Source: Thalassotalea psychrophila
Lineage (GTDB): Bacteria > Pseudomonadota > Gammaproteobacteria > Enterobacterales > Alteromonadaceae
NCBI RefSeq assembly: GCF_031583595.1
Contig: NZ_CP134145.1
Location: 682,001 to 746,000, forward strand
DNA: 64,000 nucleotides
Reading direction: 5' to 3'
Shown here: positions 1 through 11,102 of the stretch, piece by piece
Numbering within the stretch: the stretch's first letter is position 1
How the letters are laid out: each line of letters begins with the position of its first letter
Program-made: the position numbers and the translations under genes
The notes under the pieces: generated by a model
What the model saw: only the letters and a program-made list of their open reading frames with translations
Told to the model about the DNA's origin: nothing
The model's database searches: none

Positions 1-856
<856 letters not shown>

Positions 857-873
<17 letters not shown>

Positions 874-2815
874 TTTGTATCCGTGAAGTGCGATACTTTC
901 CCCAGGATAAAGTTCTACTAATAATACCATTTGCATCCATCTGTAGAGTTCCTGTTTCCCCTTTATGTCTTAACATCGGGACAAGTTGCATAGCCTTTAC
1001 TTTATCTACTAGTTGTAGAGCATCTATTCCCATCGCATAAATACGTTCAAGTTGACTACTTCTGTTTGGCCATATCTGTTTGGCATCAGCCGACATTAAC
1101 GGGTTGACTTGTTTCATCGGTAAAAGCCACGGGATTTCAGTGAAGGTTAAACCATTAAGATCTCTGCGAGTATTTCTGTCAATATCAACATTGTAACTTC
1201 TTGAGCTAGCATACATTGGAATAGCGTTAGCAAAAGGGCTTATATTCACATCAATATAAGGTTTTAACAACCGCGCTTGATCAGGTGTGGCGAACATATA
1301 AATCATATCAACATCACGTCGATTTCTAGCTTCGGCTTTTACGTTTTCTTTTATTCTGTTACGCAATAAATAAATGCGTTCGTCTGATAGGTTTACATCT
1401 AAACCCTGTTTAACAGCCTGTTGCATTTTATTACCTGTTGGATAGTAAATAATGCTGGCGTCACTGCTCGTTTGCTTCTGCCACTGCTCAGCAAAGCTGT
1501 TCGCCATTCTTTTACCTATGGCAGTATTTTGGCTTAAAATTAACGCTGATTTAAAACCTTGTTGGCTGAGTGAAAAAGCAGCTTGACTTGCTTCATCTTC
1601 AGGTAGCATAGACAAAGCAAATTGGTTTTTACTTAAAAATGCATGTTCAGGTAAATTTAACAATAAAGTAAACCAGGAGTGTGATTCTTCTAGAGGAAAA
1701 TTTTGCAAATCTTCATCAGTTACAACACTTTGTTCCGTTATAGATTCTTCAACCCCTTGGCTTATTATAAACTCGTCGTTTACTAGTTCTGTCTCAGTAA
1801 TATCTGTTTGTTGCTGGTTAGTCGCTAAGTAGCTGTCTACATGCTGCTTTAATAATGGCCCAATAACAAAGTCCGGTTTGATGCTATGCAATTGATCAAC
1901 AATATCAGTCATTTCATCGCTATTTGTATCGATAAATGTTAACTGTCTTTCTGGGTGTGTCTGATAAACGGCAATAATACCTGCTTGAATAGTTTTGCCT
2001 AAAGGTGCCTCTCTACCTGATAAAGGAACTAACACCGCGATATTTTTATAGCCTAATGAGTTCTCTATTTCTAATACCGAAGCAATAAGATCTGGAGTTA
2101 ATAAATTGGCTGGGTGTTGCTTATTGCTTTTTTGCCATTTTTTTAGAGAAGAATTTAAATTAGCGGATTTATAGCCATTATTTGCAACTATATCAGAGTA
2201 TTCTAACCAACCGTTGAGATCAGTAGCGCTACGTTTTGTAAGTGCGTGCTTTTGCCAAGGAGTTAATTTACTAAATAGTGATGATAAATAAGCTGCTTCA
2301 TCTATAGATTGAACAGGGAACTGTTGGTGATAATCTAAGAAGCTAATAATGCCATCAACTAGCAAATCTTGTTGTACATTTAGGTTAGCTTGTAAAAATA
2401 ATTGTCTTTTAACTGGTGAGTCGGTTTCAATTTTAGCAAGCTCAAGAGCTGCTAAATCGGTGTAACCTAATTCAAATAACGCTTCGGCAATATTTAGTTG
2501 ATTATAGTTATATTGGCCTTTAGTGAGTTCTAGCTTACTTAATTCAATACTTATGTGCAGTGCTTGTTCAAGTTGTTGTTCATAAATAAATTTGGCTGAG
2601 GCCTGTAAAAGTAAAATAGTCGATTGATTATTACTTTCATTACTTGCAGCGGATAGTAGATCTAGAGCAGATAATTCGCTGTCTTCAATAACTTCTATTT
2701 CAGGTGTTACCGGTTTGGAAACCTGCTTGCCTGATGTTTTATCAGAAACGGGTGTACTACAGCCGTATAATAACGTTAGAACAGATAAGGAAAGTATTAA
2801 AGAAACGTTTTTCAT
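857..2815 (-). CDS. lpoA: LpoA, outer-membrane lipoprotein activator of PBP1A
   Basis: A 652-residue lipoprotein. The N-terminus MKNVSLILSLSVLTLLYGC is a lipoprotein signal peptide with lipobox LYGC, so the mature protein would begin at a lipidated Cys and sit in the outer membrane. The N-terminal half is helical and TPR-like. The C-terminal half, from about IAVLVPLSGREAPLGKTIQAG, is a periplasmic-binding-protein-like domain. This is the LpoA arrangement, which in E. coli stimulates transpeptidation by PBP1A. The upstream in-frame start was rejected because it adds nine residues before the signal peptide. An acidic, low-complexity insert near the middle of the binding domain looks like a lineage-specific loop. 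The gene is divergent from rsmI, as in E. coli. Confidence 0.93.
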
Positions 2816-2978
2816 TGAACTCTTTATTTTTATCACCGGCAATTGGTCCGTCTATGTAATTAGTATGATACTTGCTGTTATCCAAAATGAAGGTTTTATA
2901 GTGAATGACAACAGGTATATAATAAACCGCATGCTCACTGTTGAGCAATAGCTGTGTTCAAATGGTATCAATATATTT

Positions 2979-3827
2979 ATGAGTCAAATCACTGTTAATT
3001 CTAGCACTTTTTATGTGGTAGCAACGCCAATCGGCAATTTACTAGATCTTAGTCAACGAGCAATAGATGTACTTAGCCAAGTAGATATTATTGCCTGTGA
3101 AGATACGCGCCATACTGGCAGGCTATTGTCAGCCTACAATATTAAAAATAAAACATTATCATTACACGATCATAACGAACGTCAACGCCAGGAATACATT
3201 GCTGATTTACTCAAGCAAGGTAAAAGCATAGCACTTGTTTCTGATGCCGGTACGCCACTTATTTCAGATCCTGGTTTTCATGTTGTAAGACACCTTAGAG
3301 AACAAAACTTACCGGTAGTTCCTGTACCAGGTGCGTGCGCAGCAATTGCTGCTCTATCGGTTGCCGGGTTACCCACCGACAGGTTCACTTTTGAAGGCTT
3401 TCTGCCGTCAAAATCGGGCGCACGTCAAGCAAAGTTAAGTGAGCTTGCCAGTGAACCAAGAACTATGGTGTTTTATGATTCACCGCGCCGGGCAATAGAT
3501 ACCGTCCAAGATATTAATGATGTATTAGGTGGCGAACGCCAAATTGTGATTGCCAGAGAGTTAACCAAAACCTTTGAAACCATTCATGCAGACACTGCTG
3601 AAAACATTCTCGCCTGGCTCAATGAAGACTCAAATCAATTAAAAGGTGAAATGGTACTTATTATTGAAGGCGCGCATATTGATCCTAATGATATCCCTGA
3701 AGTCGCGATAAAAACCTTAAAGCTTTTACTTGCAGAGATGAAGCCTAAAACGGCCTGTGCTATTGCTGCAGAAATACATGGTGTAAAGAAAAATGCTTTG
3801 TACCAAATCGCATTAGAGCTTAAATAA
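2979..3827 (+). CDS. rsmI: RsmI, 16S rRNA C1402 2'-O-methyltransferase
   Basis: A 282-residue SAM-dependent methyltransferase of the tetrapyrrole-methylase fold. It methylates the 2'-O of C1402 in the decoding centre of 16S rRNA. Family signatures are PIGN (residues 17-20), EDTR (41-44), SDAGTP (88-93) and GFLPSK (140-145). Length matches the E. coli protein. RsmH, which adds the N4-methyl group to the same nucleotide, is also in this window (15674-16618), about 12 kb away. I see no strong Shine-Dalgarno sequence before the ATG. Just after the stop codon lies a large palindrome that may act as its terminator. Confidence 0.97.
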   Translation: MSQITVNSSTFYVVATPIGNLLDLSQRAIDVLSQVDIIACEDTRHTGRLLSAYNIKNKTLSLHDHNERQRQEYIADLLKQGKSIALVSDAGTPLISDPGFHVVRHLREQNLPVVPVPGACAAIAALSVAGLPTDRFTFEGFLPSKSGARQAKLSELASEPRTMVFYDSPRRAIDTVQDINDVLGGERQIVIARELTKTFETIHADTAENILAWLNEDSNQLKGEMVLIIEGAHIDPNDIPEVAIKTLKLLLAEMKPKTACAIAAEIHGVKKNALYQIALELK

Positions 3828-3830
3828 ATG

Positions 3831-3888
3831 AAAAACCGAGGTCAGAGTCAAGTTTTTAAATAATAACTTGACTCTGACCCCGGTTTTT
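3831..3888. repeat. 22-bp-arm palindrome between rsmI and rnpB
   Basis: The arms are 3831-3852 and 3867-3888, separated by a 14-base AT-rich loop, with a single mismatch (base 3839). The core reads GGTCAGAGTCAAG against CTTGACTCTGACCCC. The arms end in A and T runs, so it could terminate rsmI transcription in both directions. The GACTCTGACCCC core resembles, from memory, repeats that flank REP-associated transposases in marine gammaproteobacteria; this is unverified. The right arm contains the only reasonable -35 hexamer for rnpB. Confidence 0.85.
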
Positions 3889-3898
3889 CAGGTACAAT
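3868..3898 (+). promoter_or_regulatory. Predicted sigma-70 promoter of rnpB
   Basis: TTGACT (3868-3873) and TACAAT (3893-3898) are separated by 19 bases, and transcription would start close to base 3905, where the P1 helix of the RNase P RNA begins. The -10 fits well. The spacer is long, so the -35 assignment is tentative. The -35 lies inside the right arm of the upstream palindrome. Confidence 0.6.
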
Positions 3899-3904
3899 CC
3901 CCGC

Positions 3905-4310
3905 CGAGTTGGCCAGACAATCGCTGCTTAATCGTTGTATCTGATGCGCAAGTTGACGATAGACAGATTAAGGGGAGGAAAGTCCGGGCTCCAATGAGCA
4001 GGGTGCCAGGTAACGCCTGGGGGGCGCAAGCCCACGACAAGTGCAGCAGAGAGAAGACCGCCGATGGCTATTCGTAGCACAGGTAAGGCTGAAAGGGTGC
4101 GGTAAGAGCGCACCGGGCGGCTGGTAACAGTCCGCAGCAGGGTAAACTCCACCCGGAGCAAGACCAAATAGGGTTCCATTAGGCGTGGCTCGCGTTGGAA
4201 CCGGGTAGGTTGCTTGAGCTATAGAGCGATTTATAGCCTAGACGAATGATTGTCGCCTTTAGTATTTATACTGTAGGTAACAGAACCCGGCTTATACGGC
4301 CAACTCACTA
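3905..4310 (+). ncRNA. rnpB: RNase P RNA (M1 RNA), type A
   Basis: This is the catalytic RNA of RNase P, which removes 5' leaders from tRNA precursors. Conserved blocks appear in order: GGGGAGGAAAGTCCGGGCTC near 3972, GGTGCCAGGTAACGCCTGG near 4001, AAGGGTGCGGTAAGAGCGCA near 4092, GGTAACAGTCCG near 4122, AAACTCCACCCGGAGCAAG near 4143, and AACAGAACCCGGCTTA near 4279. The ends pair as the P1 helix, GAGTTGGCC (3906-3914) with GGCCAACTC (4299-4307). Length of about 400 bases is normal. An 83-residue ORF on the opposite strand inside it is a chance reading frame. The exact 5' and 3' ends are estimates to within a few bases. Confidence 0.97.
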
Positions 4311-4318
4311 ATTTATAG

Positions 4319-4357
4319 AAAGCCTGATTGACGAAAGTTGGTCAGGCTTTTTGTTTT
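4319..4357 (+). terminator. Rho-independent terminator of rnpB
   Basis: A 14-bp stem (4319-4332 with 4337-4350, some G-T pairs) closed by a GAAA tetraloop is followed by a T-rich run. It is placed just after the rnpB 3' end. It may also serve the malic enzyme gene arriving from the other side, although the T run on that strand is poor. Confidence 0.88.
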
Positions 4358-4382
4358 TAAATGCTTAAACAAATACTAATAG

Positions 4383-5696
4383 CTAAAGATACTCATTTTT
4401 TTGTTTTATTGCGGCTTGATATACCGCTTCGGCAACTTTTTTATGAGCATTTTTATTTAAAGAGGCCGGTACTAGAGCACCATCTCTTGCTAAGTTTGAT
4501 AGCGTTTCAGATACGGCAATTTTCATTTGATGGGTTATATTAATAACCCCCGCATCTAATGTACCTTTAAATAAACCGGGGAAGGCAAGCATGTTATTTA
4601 CAACTTTACCGCAAGTAGCAAAGAGAGCACCATTTTCAAGGGCAACATTTGGTTCAATTTCCGGATCTGGATTTGTTAGTGCCATAATGATCTGACCTTC
4701 ACGAACCATTTCAGGTTTTATTAGACCTTTAACTCCTGTTGTGGCAACAACAACATCAGCTGTTTTCATTACCTCATCAAGGCTCATAGGTGTACCGCCT
4801 AAGGATCTTAATTTTTTCTGAGCTTCTTCACTTAGATCGCAGCCAACTACTTGCTTAACTCCATACTCAGAAAGTAAATTGCAAATTCCCATACCGGCAG
4901 CGCCTAGGCCTATTTGACCAAAGACTTTATCTTTTAAATCTACATCGATTTGTTTAGTTGCCGATAATAAAGCCGCCAATACGACCATTGCGGTGCCGTG
5001 TTGATCGTCATGAAATACTGGTTTAGGTACTCGGTTTATTAGCTCGTCTTCAATGGTGAAACACTCTGGAGCTTTAATATCTTCCAGTAATATTGCACCA
5101 AAAGATGGAGAAATCGCTTCAACAACCTCGATAATTTTAAGCGGATCTTTTTCTTTAATTAAAATTGGTACGCCGGATAGACCAACTATTTCAGCTAGTA
5201 TTGCAGCCTTACCTTCCATTACCGGCAAACCTGCTTCTGGTCCTATGTCACCAAGCCCTAAAATTGCAGTGCCATTGGTAACTATTGCGACAGTATTTTG
5301 GATATTGGTAAATTCTTTTATTTTACTCGGTGTATGTTGTATTGCTTGGCAAACTCTAGCAACACCTGGTGTATATACATCACGGAGAATTTCCAATGAG
5401 TCGATGCTAATGCGTGATACTGTTTGTATTTTTCCTTGCTTATGGCGGTTAAATACACGATCTGACTTACCTGTAATAAAGGTATCTGGTAATAAATTGA
5501 TTTGCTCAAATAATGACTCGATGCTTAATGAATCATCATATTCGACAGTGACTTCCCAAATAGTATCTTTATCCAGTCGCCGAACTGCGTTTAAGCCTTC
5601 AACGGTTGCGCCAAACTCACCAATTACACCTAATACCTTTGCCATATAACCAGGCTTGTGTGGAGCTTCAACTAATAATATTTCTACAATGCGCAT
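4383..5696 (-). CDS. ACT-domain malic enzyme, probably NAD-dependent
   Basis: A 437-residue protein. Residues 1-75 form an ACT-type ligand-binding domain (MRIVEILLVEAPHKPGYMAK). A short bacterial malic enzyme follows: DVYTPGVARVCQ near 106, VTNGTAILGLGDIGPEAGLP from about 139, FHDDQHGTA, and a dinucleotide site GQIGLGAAGMG. The reaction is oxidative decarboxylation of malate to pyruvate. The ACT domain implies allosteric control by a small ligand, possibly an amino acid (inference). I chose the ATG of MRIVEI because GAGG lies 7 bases upstream; a GTG 18 bases earlier would put that signal inside the gene. Cofactor choice cannot be settled by eye. The stretch 5697-5872 upstream holds no gene. 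Confidence 0.9.
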   Translation of the reverse strand: MRIVEILLVEAPHKPGYMAKVLGVIGEFGATVEGLNAVRRLDKDTIWEVTVEYDDSLSIESLFEQINLLPDTFITGKSDRVFNRHKQGKIQTVSRISIDSLEILRDVYTPGVARVCQAIQHTPSKIKEFTNIQNTVAIVTNGTAILGLGDIGPEAGLPVMEGKAAILAEIVGLSGVPILIKEKDPLKIIEVVEAISPSFGAILLEDIKAPECFTIEDELINRVPKPVFHDDQHGTAMVVLAALLSATKQIDVDLKDKVFGQIGLGAAGMGICNLLSEYGVKQVVGCDLSEEAQKKLRSLGGTPMSLDEVMKTADVVVATTGVKGLIKPEMVREGQIIMALTNPDPEIEPNVALENGALFATCGKVVNNMLAFPGLFKGTLDAGVINITHQMKIAVSETLSNLARDGALVPASLNKNAHKKVAEAVYQAAIKQKNEYL

Positions 5697-5872
5697 CGGA
5701 AAACCTCGTACCACTTACTAATAAATATTTAAGAAAACAACATATCAGGTATGGCTAGCTTAGGCGAGTTAAAACAATGCAATTATTAAAGAACATTATT
5801 ATAAGAAAATATATAGTACTTTGGTCATAGATAAAGATCAGTAAAAGGCTGTCGTGTCTTCTGTATAGTTAG

Positions 5873-8800
5873 TTACTTCTCGATCTTCTGATTAACCAAA
5901 TTGCTTGCTTGATCATAATCATACCCTTCGATAGCTAAACGTAATGACTTGAACCAACCATTGGAATCAATTGTTCTTAAACTCGCTTCTTGCTCATTGA
6001 TAAAGTCGACTGTTTCAGTGTCATAATCGATGAGCATAATGGCAAGCTTTCTTAAAATAGGTTGTACGTCTATGTCTGTTTTTGTTGTCTGCATAGGTTG
6101 TTTAGGTTGTTTATGTTGGTTTGCTTCGATTATCGGCATTAATTCAGCTAAAACTTGGTCGAGCTTATTTTCAACATCTTGAACGCTTCTACTCGTTACT
6201 TGTTTAGTTGCTGATTGAGCCTCTAGTAATTCAGCAGCTTCAAGTAGCTGTTTAGCACCAATATTACCAGCTAGGCCTTTCAATGTGTGTGCTAAACGAG
6301 TTGTTAACTCTGTATCATTTTCGTCTAAAGCACTATTGAATTGTTCTATAAAGTTTTGTTGTCCCTCGCTAAATTTGACTAACAGTTTTAGATAAAGCTT
6401 TTTATCAGCCATTGTTCTTGTTAAACCATCATCTATATCAATGCTTTGCAATGAATCAGGCAAAGAAATAGTTATTTTCTGTATTGGAGCATCTAAATTT
6501 TCTACTTGTTGATTTAAAGGCTTAATCCAATTGGCCATAATTTGAAACATAGAAGCGACGTTAATTGGTTTTGGAATATGATCATTCATCCCGGCAGATA
6601 ATGCTTTTTCTCTATCTCCCGCCATAGCATTTGCGGTCATCGCAATAATTGGCAAATTAGAAAATTTAGGATTTTCTCTAAGTTTTTGGGTTGCCGTATA
6701 ACCATCCATTACTGGCATTTGGCAATCCATTAATACACCATCAAAAAATTGTTTTTCAATCATTTGGATTGCTTCTAAGCCATTGTTAGCAATACTACAG
6801 TTAATGCCATTATTGGTTAACAATCCCACAATCAATTCTTGATTAACTTCATTGTCTTCAACGGCTAAAATTTCTGCGCCTTGCAATAAACTAATGGCAT
6901 CTTTAGATTTATCTCGGCGAGAGTTAATAATTTTGCTATCCGAATGTATAGCACCCAAAGAATCTACAATTGCATCATTTAACGACGAAGTAGTCACCGG
7001 TTTAGTTAAAATGGTTGCTACATTCAACCCGTCTGTTTGCATCTTCAATTCTTCACGGCCATAAGCTGTCACCATGAAAATAGTCGGAGGATGTTTTAAA
7101 TTGAGTTTATTTTCAATTATCGTGATGGCTTCAACGCCATCCATAGTTGGCATTTGCCAGTCCATCAATACCAATTCGAATGGTTTATGCAAGTCAGAAT
7201 CTTTAAGTCGTTCGAGGCCCTTAGCTGCATTTTCCGCAGTTACAACTTCATAACCTAACGATGCTACCATTTTAGAAAATATCTCCCTAGCGTGAGCGTT
7301 ATCATCAACAACTAACACTCGATTAACTTGCTTCGCTGGGATCAGTTCCTTTATAGTACTTTCTTGTTGACGATTGAATGTTATCGCAAATGAAAATGTA
7401 CTACCTTTGCCAATCTCACTTGCAAGTGAAATTTTACCACCCATTAAGCGAACTAGCTTTTTAGAAATGGCTAGACCTAAACCTGTACCACCATGCTTTC
7501 TTGTTGTTGAGGCATCAGCTTGGGTGAATGGTTGAAATAACTTGGATTGTTGCTCTTCGGTCATACCTATACCGGTGTCCTCAACGGAAAACTTCAATTC
7601 AACGTATTGTTCATTAACAAACTGATTAGTGATATTAAGAACAACTTCCCCTTCAGATGTGAATTTAACTGCATTATTCGCAAGGTTGATTAAAATTTGA
7701 GTTAAGCGCAACGGGTCACCTTTAAGGTTCATAGGCAAGCCCGCTTCAATATCAAATAATAATTCTAACTGTTTTTCTTCTGCTTTAATGCTGACAAAGT
7801 TAGTGAGGTTTTCAAGTACATCCCCTAAATTAAAATTGATGTTCTCAATATCTAATTTTCCGGCTTCTATTTTAGAAAAATCTAAGATGTCATTAATAAT
7901 ACCCAGCAATGATTCAGCACTGCGGTGCACCTTATCAATATAATTACGTTGTTTTCTATCGAGTTCTGTTTCTAAAGCAAGATGGGACATGCCGATGATG
8001 GCATTCATTGGTGTACGAATTTCGTGAGACATATTAGCTAAAAAGTCAGATTTAGCCTTGTTGGCATCCTCGGCAATTTGTTTTGCTTGCTCATAATCAA
8101 GTTCTAATCTCTTACGTTCAGTAATATCAATATGTACACCAGAAATGCGGGTTGGAACGCCCTGTTCGTTAGTTTCTGTAGTACGACCAATATCCAATAT
8201 CCACTTATATTGACCATCTTTACAGCGAATGCGGAGTTCATGCTTGAATTCTTGGTTATCAGAGGTAATATATTCTCGCATGTATTGCTCTGCTTTTTCA
8301 CGGTCATCAGGATGAACAAGCTCTCGCCAGGTTTTTAAGCCGCCTTTAACGAACGACCATTTTTTATCCTCTTCCATGATTTCATTAGGCGCATAACCTA
8401 GCATGGTAGCCCACATAGTATTAACTCGAGCATTAACTTTTTCCGGGAAAAACTCCCATAAACCGATGCGAGCACCGTAAGTTGCAGCATCTAATCGTTC
8501 TTCACTTTCTTTTAATAGTTGTTCTTGTTGATGGCGTTCGGTAATGTCTCGAATAACTCCAATAAAAACTTTTTGTTCGCCTAAAATTCCGGCTTTAACA
8601 GATAAATCCATTGGGAAAATTTCACCATTTTTGCGCTTGCCGTTAACCTCTCGTATTTGATCAACAACAGTTGATGATTTTTTCGCATTATAACCTTGAA
8701 GAATATCATCATGTTTTATGGCAATATTTTCGGGCTGCAGCATGTTGATGTTTTGGCCAATAACTTCATTCACTTGATAGCCAAATATGCGTTCAGCTGC

Positions 8801-10948
8801 AGGGCTGAACTCTTGCACAATTCCTTCTTGGTCAATAACTATAATGCCATCACCAACACTTTCTAGAATTGTTTTGAATCGAATTTCACTGTCTTTTAAT
8901 TCGGCTTTAAGTTGCTCTTGTTCTGTTATATCTACAATTGAGCCATCAAAGTAACTTCTATTTGCCTTAACATCTGTAAGAGTTGTAGCGCGAAGTTGAA
9001 CAATATGGACGTTTTTATGATTATCATAAAGCCTGAATGTTGTAGAAAACGGTTTACCACTGTTAATTGATGACTCTATCTGTTTATCTACTTCAAGCCA
9101 GTCTTCTGGATGTGAGATTGAGCTTATAGCTCTGGTTGGATTGTCTCCTAAGAAATCATCAGGATCAAAGCCAGTGATCACCTTTATTTTATCGGTAATA
9201 TATAATAACGGGCTGTGCTCTCGCCAATTTTCAAAAAGTTCATAACGAAATACCGCGCCGGCCAAGTTAGATACCATAGAGCGAAATTGGTTTTCATTTT
9301 CAGATATTTTAATTAATGCTTCCTCTCGTTCAGTAACATCTACTAGAGAAAACCGAACTTCTTCATTATTAGTATCTGGTACGGCAGAGGCGGCAATCTT
9401 TAATTCTTTGCCTTCGGCGTTAATTATGGTGATATTTACGTCGTTACCAGTAGTGCCATCACAACCGGCTTGAAAAATGTTTAATCCTTCTTTAGCGCCA
9501 TCATCTGCAGGCAACAAGTCTTGCCAATGTAATTCATCAAATTGCTCTTTTCTGTAACCGGTTAATTTTGCAAATACTTTGTTGTGTTTGCTGAACTTGC
9601 CATTGTGCAGTACGGTGGCATGGGCAACAGGAGAATTTTGATATAAATCCCATAAACGACTTTCTCGATCAGACAATTCTTTGGTGCGCTCTATTACTCG
9701 GCCTTCAAGGTCTGAATTAGCTTTAATTAAACGATTGTTTATGCGTTTTACAATGTTGGCTGCAATATTAGCCAACAATAACGTTAAAACAATTATTGTG
9801 AGTAACACTGCCGCAATGGTATAGCGCAGCTCGTTATACCCCGCTTGTACTTCCGCAAGATCTATTTCTGAAATAATGCCAAAGCCTAGACCTTCATTCC
9901 ATTGCCAAGCTCCCATAACATCTTGACCTCGGTAATCTCGATAGCCAGCACTATTTTGCCCTTGCTGTTTACTGATAACTTGTTCAGCACTTAATGTTAA
10001 CGGCCTTGTGCTAGTATCATTTGAATAGGGTGAATCTATAGTGAGTTTGTAACCAGGATCTCGTAGTTCTATACTCAAAATACTTGACTGACCACCTTTT
10101 AATAAACCTATTTTAGCCAGTTGTTTTTCAAAGCGGCTGGCAGAAACTAATAACCCCTGATCATTTACAAAATAGGTTTCACCAGATTTTCCTACTCGGC
10201 CACTTGCTGCAATTCTAAATAATTCTTTATATGGGTTAATTCGTATGGCAAAGACCGAAAATACTTCACCTTGCTTATTTATTAGTGGGCCAACAATAAA
10301 CATTGTAGTGTTATGTGAGCCTAAACCTTTTTGTAGTTTGTGTAATGAAATATCACTAATGATTGGTGGAATAACAACCGTTTCGCCACTAAATGCTTTT
10401 GCTAAAAGGTCGGGCTTTTGTTGGTAGATTAGATTTAATTCGCCTAAGTTTTTATCTCTTGATGAGCCGAAATTTGCAAAATCTTTGGAAATAATAAAGA
10501 AGCCAACGTGTTTATATTCTTCCGGCAAAGCATTGTAATTATCTCGTAATTTATCTAAATGCGGATTGTCTTTTAAAGTTGCTTTTGGAGAGTTAATAAG
10601 TTTTTCGGCAAGAGTGATATTTTCTTCGTTCTCGGTAAATACATGTAGTGCAGCGATGTGGCCTTCATGCCATGCATCTAGCGATGAATTTGTAGTTACA
10701 ACAACTGTTTCGAGAGAAGCAACAGCTTGTTCCTTAATTTGCTGGTTAATTTTATCTAGACCATAAACAACAATGACTGAAATGATCAGTAAAAAAATCC
10801 CTACAGCACCTACCACTAATTGTTTTGACTTCTTGTTGCCTAGTAAGTCTGCTATGTCTTGTTGTGTTTGTGAACGTATTTTTTTTATAACAAAAACAAG
10901 CAGTGCAATAAGCAATATAATGGAAGCAATGAGCGATTGGCTAAACAT
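5873..10948 (-). CDS. Hybrid sensor histidine kinase (CACHE, 4 PAS, HisKA, HATPase, 2 REC, HPt)
   Basis: A 1691-residue inner-membrane phosphorelay kinase. Visible parts in order: membrane segments at about 8-21 and 44-62, a periplasmic CACHE-like sensor region to about 370, a third membrane segment (377-398), four PAS/PAC units (about 427-540, 554-676, 687-803, 816-943), HisKA with phosphoacceptor His975 in [10 protein letters not shown], HATPase with N-box near 1088 and G-boxes DTGIGM (1124) and GGTGLGLA (1153), a receiver with Asp1263 (LMDWQMP), a second receiver with Asp1408 (LMDCQMP), and an HPt domain with His1554 (AHTLKG). All phosphotransfer residues are intact. The tail 1627-1691 ends in a [11 protein letters not shown] segment. 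The signal and the output regulator are unknown; no response-regulator gene is adjacent. It appears monocistronic. Confidence 0.93.
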   Translation of the reverse strand: MFSQSLIASIILLIALLVFVIKKIRSQTQQDIADLLGNKKSKQLVVGAVGIFLLIISVIVVYGLDKINQQIKEQAVASLETVVVTTNSSLDAWHEGHIAALHVFTENEENITLAEKLINSPKATLKDNPHLDKLRDNYNALPEEYKHVGFFIISKDFANFGSSRDKNLGELNLIYQQKPDLLAKAFSGETVVIPPIISDISLHKLQKGLGSHNTTMFIVGPLINKQGEVFSVFAIRINPYKELFRIAASGRVGKSGETYFVNDQGLLVSASRFEKQLAKIGLLKGGQSSILSIELRDPGYKLTIDSPYSNDTSTRPLTLSAEQVISKQQGQNSAGYRDYRGQDVMGAWQWNEGLGFGIISEIDLAEVQAGYNELRYTIAAVLLTIIVLTLLLANIAANIVKRINNRLIKANSDLEGRVIERTKELSDRESRLWDLYQNSPVAHATVLHNGKFSKHNKVFAKLTGYRKEQFDELHWQDLLPADDGAKEGLNIFQAGCDGTTGNDVNITIINAEGKELKIAASAVPDTNNEEVRFSLVDVTEREEALIKISENENQFRSMVSNLAGAVFRYELFENWREHSPLLYITDKIKVITGFDPDDFLGDNPTRAISSISHPEDWLEVDKQIESSINSGKPFSTTFRLYDNHKNVHIVQLRATTLTDVKANRSYFDGSIVDITEQEQLKAELKDSEIRFKTILESVGDGIIVIDQEGIVQEFSPAAERIFGYQVNEVIGQNINMLQPENIAIKHDDILQGYNAKKSSTVVDQIREVNGKRKNGEIFPMDLSVKAGILGEQKVFIGVIRDITERHQQEQLLKESEERLDAATYGARIGLWEFFPEKVNARVNTMWATMLGYAPNEIMEEDKKWSFVKGGLKTWRELVHPDDREKAEQYMREYITSDNQEFKHELRIRCKDGQYKWILDIGRTTETNEQGVPTRISGVHIDITERKRLELDYEQAKQIAEDANKAKSDFLANMSHEIRTPMNAIIGMSHLALETELDRKQRNYIDKVHRSAESLLGIINDILDFSKIEAGKLDIENINFNLGDVLENLTNFVSIKAEEKQLELLFDIEAGLPMNLKGDPLRLTQILINLANNAVKFTSEGEVVLNITNQFVNEQYVELKFSVEDTGIGMTEEQQSKLFQPFTQADASTTRKHGGTGLGLAISKKLVRLMGGKISLASEIGKGSTFSFAITFNRQQESTIKELIPAKQVNRVLVVDDNAHAREIFSKMVASLGYEVVTAENAAKGLERLKDSDLHKPFELVLMDWQMPTMDGVEAITIIENKLNLKHPPTIFMVTAYGREELKMQTDGLNVATILTKPVTTSSLNDAIVDSLGAIHSDSKIINSRRDKSKDAISLLQGAEILAVEDNEVNQELIVGLLTNNGINCSIANNGLEAIQMIEKQFFDGVLMDCQMPVMDGYTATQKLRENPKFSNLPIIAMTANAMAGDREKALSAGMNDHIPKPINVASMFQIMANWIKPLNQQVENLDAPIQKITISLPDSLQSIDIDDGLTRTMADKKLYLKLLVKFSEGQQNFIEQFNSALDENDTELTTRLAHTLKGLAGNIGAKQLLEAAELLEAQSATKQVTSRSVQDVENKLDQVLAELMPIIEANQHKQPKQPMQTTKTDIDVQPILRKLAIMLIDYDTETVDFINEQEASLRTIDSNGWFKSLRLAIEGYDYDQASNLVNQKIEK

Positions 10949-11058
10949 AAAGAATAACTTCTAATTTAAATAAAATTAACTAATTAAGTTAATCATAGCA
11001 GCAACTTAAATAAATTAATCAGAAATGTATTTTATTTTTCAAAGCCATAAAAATAAAG

Positions 11059-11084
11059 AAGCACAGTATTGTATCTGTGCTTAT
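11059..11084 (-). terminator. Terminator of pgi
   Basis: On the minus strand an 8-bp stem AAGCACAG / CTGTGCTT with an 8-base loop is followed by CTTTATTTTT. It lies 19 bases past the pgi stop codon and before the sensor kinase gene, which therefore probably has its own promoter. Confidence 0.8.
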
Positions 11085-11102
11085 TTAATATTTCCGGAAT
11101 GA

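Noticed and set aside
3928..4179. 83-residue ORF on the minus strand
   Set aside because: It lies wholly inside the RNase P RNA gene, whose conserved blocks and P1 pairing explain the sequence.
5053..5649. 198-residue plus-strand ORF
   Set aside because: It is antisense to the malic enzyme gene, which has full family motifs; the antisense protein shows no recognisable domain.
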